Shown here: positions 42,272-42,344 of the stretch, piece after piece
Numbering within the stretch: position 1 is the first letter of the stretch
Layout of the letters: each line of letters starts with the position of its first letter
Source of the DNA: Gemmatimonadota bacterium
Lineage (GTDB): Bacteria; ARS69
Assembly: GCA_030747075.1 (NCBI GenBank)
Contig: JASLLL010000025.1
Coordinates: forward strand, 1-42,344
Length of the DNA stretch: 42,344 bases
Direction of reading: 5' to 3'
Made by a program: the position numbers and the translations under genes
The notes under the pieces: generated by a model
The model's input: only the letters and a program-made list of their open reading frames with translations
Told to the model about the DNA's origin: nothing
Databases searched by the model: none

Positions 42272-42344
42272 TCACGCAATGTCCAGCCTCCTCATCCGAT
42301 CGCGGAGTCCCTTTCGAGAGATGCCGAGCGAACGCGCAGCCTCC
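42272..42344 (-). CDS. Second sigma-54 activator, C-terminal end only
   Basis: Only the last 23 codons and the stop are inside the window. They read EAARSLGISRKGLRDRMRRL followed by DIA and a TGA stop. The last 17 residues are identical to the end of the activator at 39502-41895. This is the Fis-type DNA-binding helix-turn-helix. The rest of the gene lies beyond the right edge, so that it has the same TPR/AAA+ architecture is inferred. Confidence 0.85.
   Translation of the reverse strand, partial: EAARSLGISRKGLRDRMRRLDIA
42279..42316. repeat. Direct repeat, right copy (activator 3' end)
   Basis: Exact 38-base match to 39509-39546. Beyond it the two copies diverge at scattered positions. Confidence 0.9.

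Overview
The window is a GC-rich bacterial chromosome segment, densely packed with genes that often overlap by 1-4 bases (ATGA, GTGA or TGATG junctions). I see no insertion sequence, phage, CRISPR, rRNA or tRNA. The protein set suggests a Gram-negative member of the Fibrobacterota-Chlorobiota-Bacteroidota (FCB) assemblage or an uncultured relative. The reasons are an OstA/LptA-like envelope protein, a PorX/PorY-like regulator pair, a secreted GH57-like protein with a type IX-secretion-like C-terminal sorting domain, TPR lipoproteins and large sigma-54 activators. The lineage is inferred and was not tested by any search.

Region 1 (1-10507, minus strand) reads as one long operon: HemC-like protein, PorY-like kinase, PorX-like response regulator/PglZ protein, TsaE, TsaB, purine nucleoside phosphorylase, AccD, FolC, a MalK/UgpC-type ATPase, and a partial OstA/LptA-like protein cut by the left edge. 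The HemC-like protein lacks the cofactor-binding cysteine and other catalytic residues of porphobilinogen deaminase.

Region 2 (10595-18656) supplies surface polysaccharide precursors: a WecA/TagO-type phosphosugar transferase, an epimerase/dehydratase, UDP-glucuronate decarboxylase, an RmlB-type dehydratase and UDP-glucose dehydrogenase. Ugd followed by the decarboxylase would make UDP-xylose. A YhbY RNA-binding protein is coupled to this set, and an acyl-CoA dehydrogenase sits between its two halves on the other strand.

Region 3 (18799-31200) is mixed and mostly plus strand: a small winged-helix-like protein, a PPi-type phosphofructokinase, a PKD-domain lipoprotein, an ArsB/NhaD-type transporter (minus), the GH57-like secreted protein, ProC coupled to a multi-spanning membrane protein with C-terminal TPR-like repeats, a HARE-HTH-like protein (minus), a 670-base stretch without a convincing gene, and a CPBP membrane protease.

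Region 4 (31258-39388, minus strand) is a pyrimidine operon, pyrR-pyrB-pyrC-(TPR/TonB lipoprotein)-pyrK-pyrD-pyrF-pyrE, which covers UMP synthesis from carbamoyl phosphate onward. Its leader has a good sigma-70 promoter, a hairpin closely matching the PyrR-binding consensus, and a 61-codon ORF. The ORF's ribosome site abuts the hairpin and its stop overlaps the pyrR start.

Region 5 (39502-42344, minus strand) holds a TPR/sigma-54 activator preceded by a small exported protein. The 3' end of a second, nearly identical activator lies at the right edge, so the arrangement looks like a tandem duplication.
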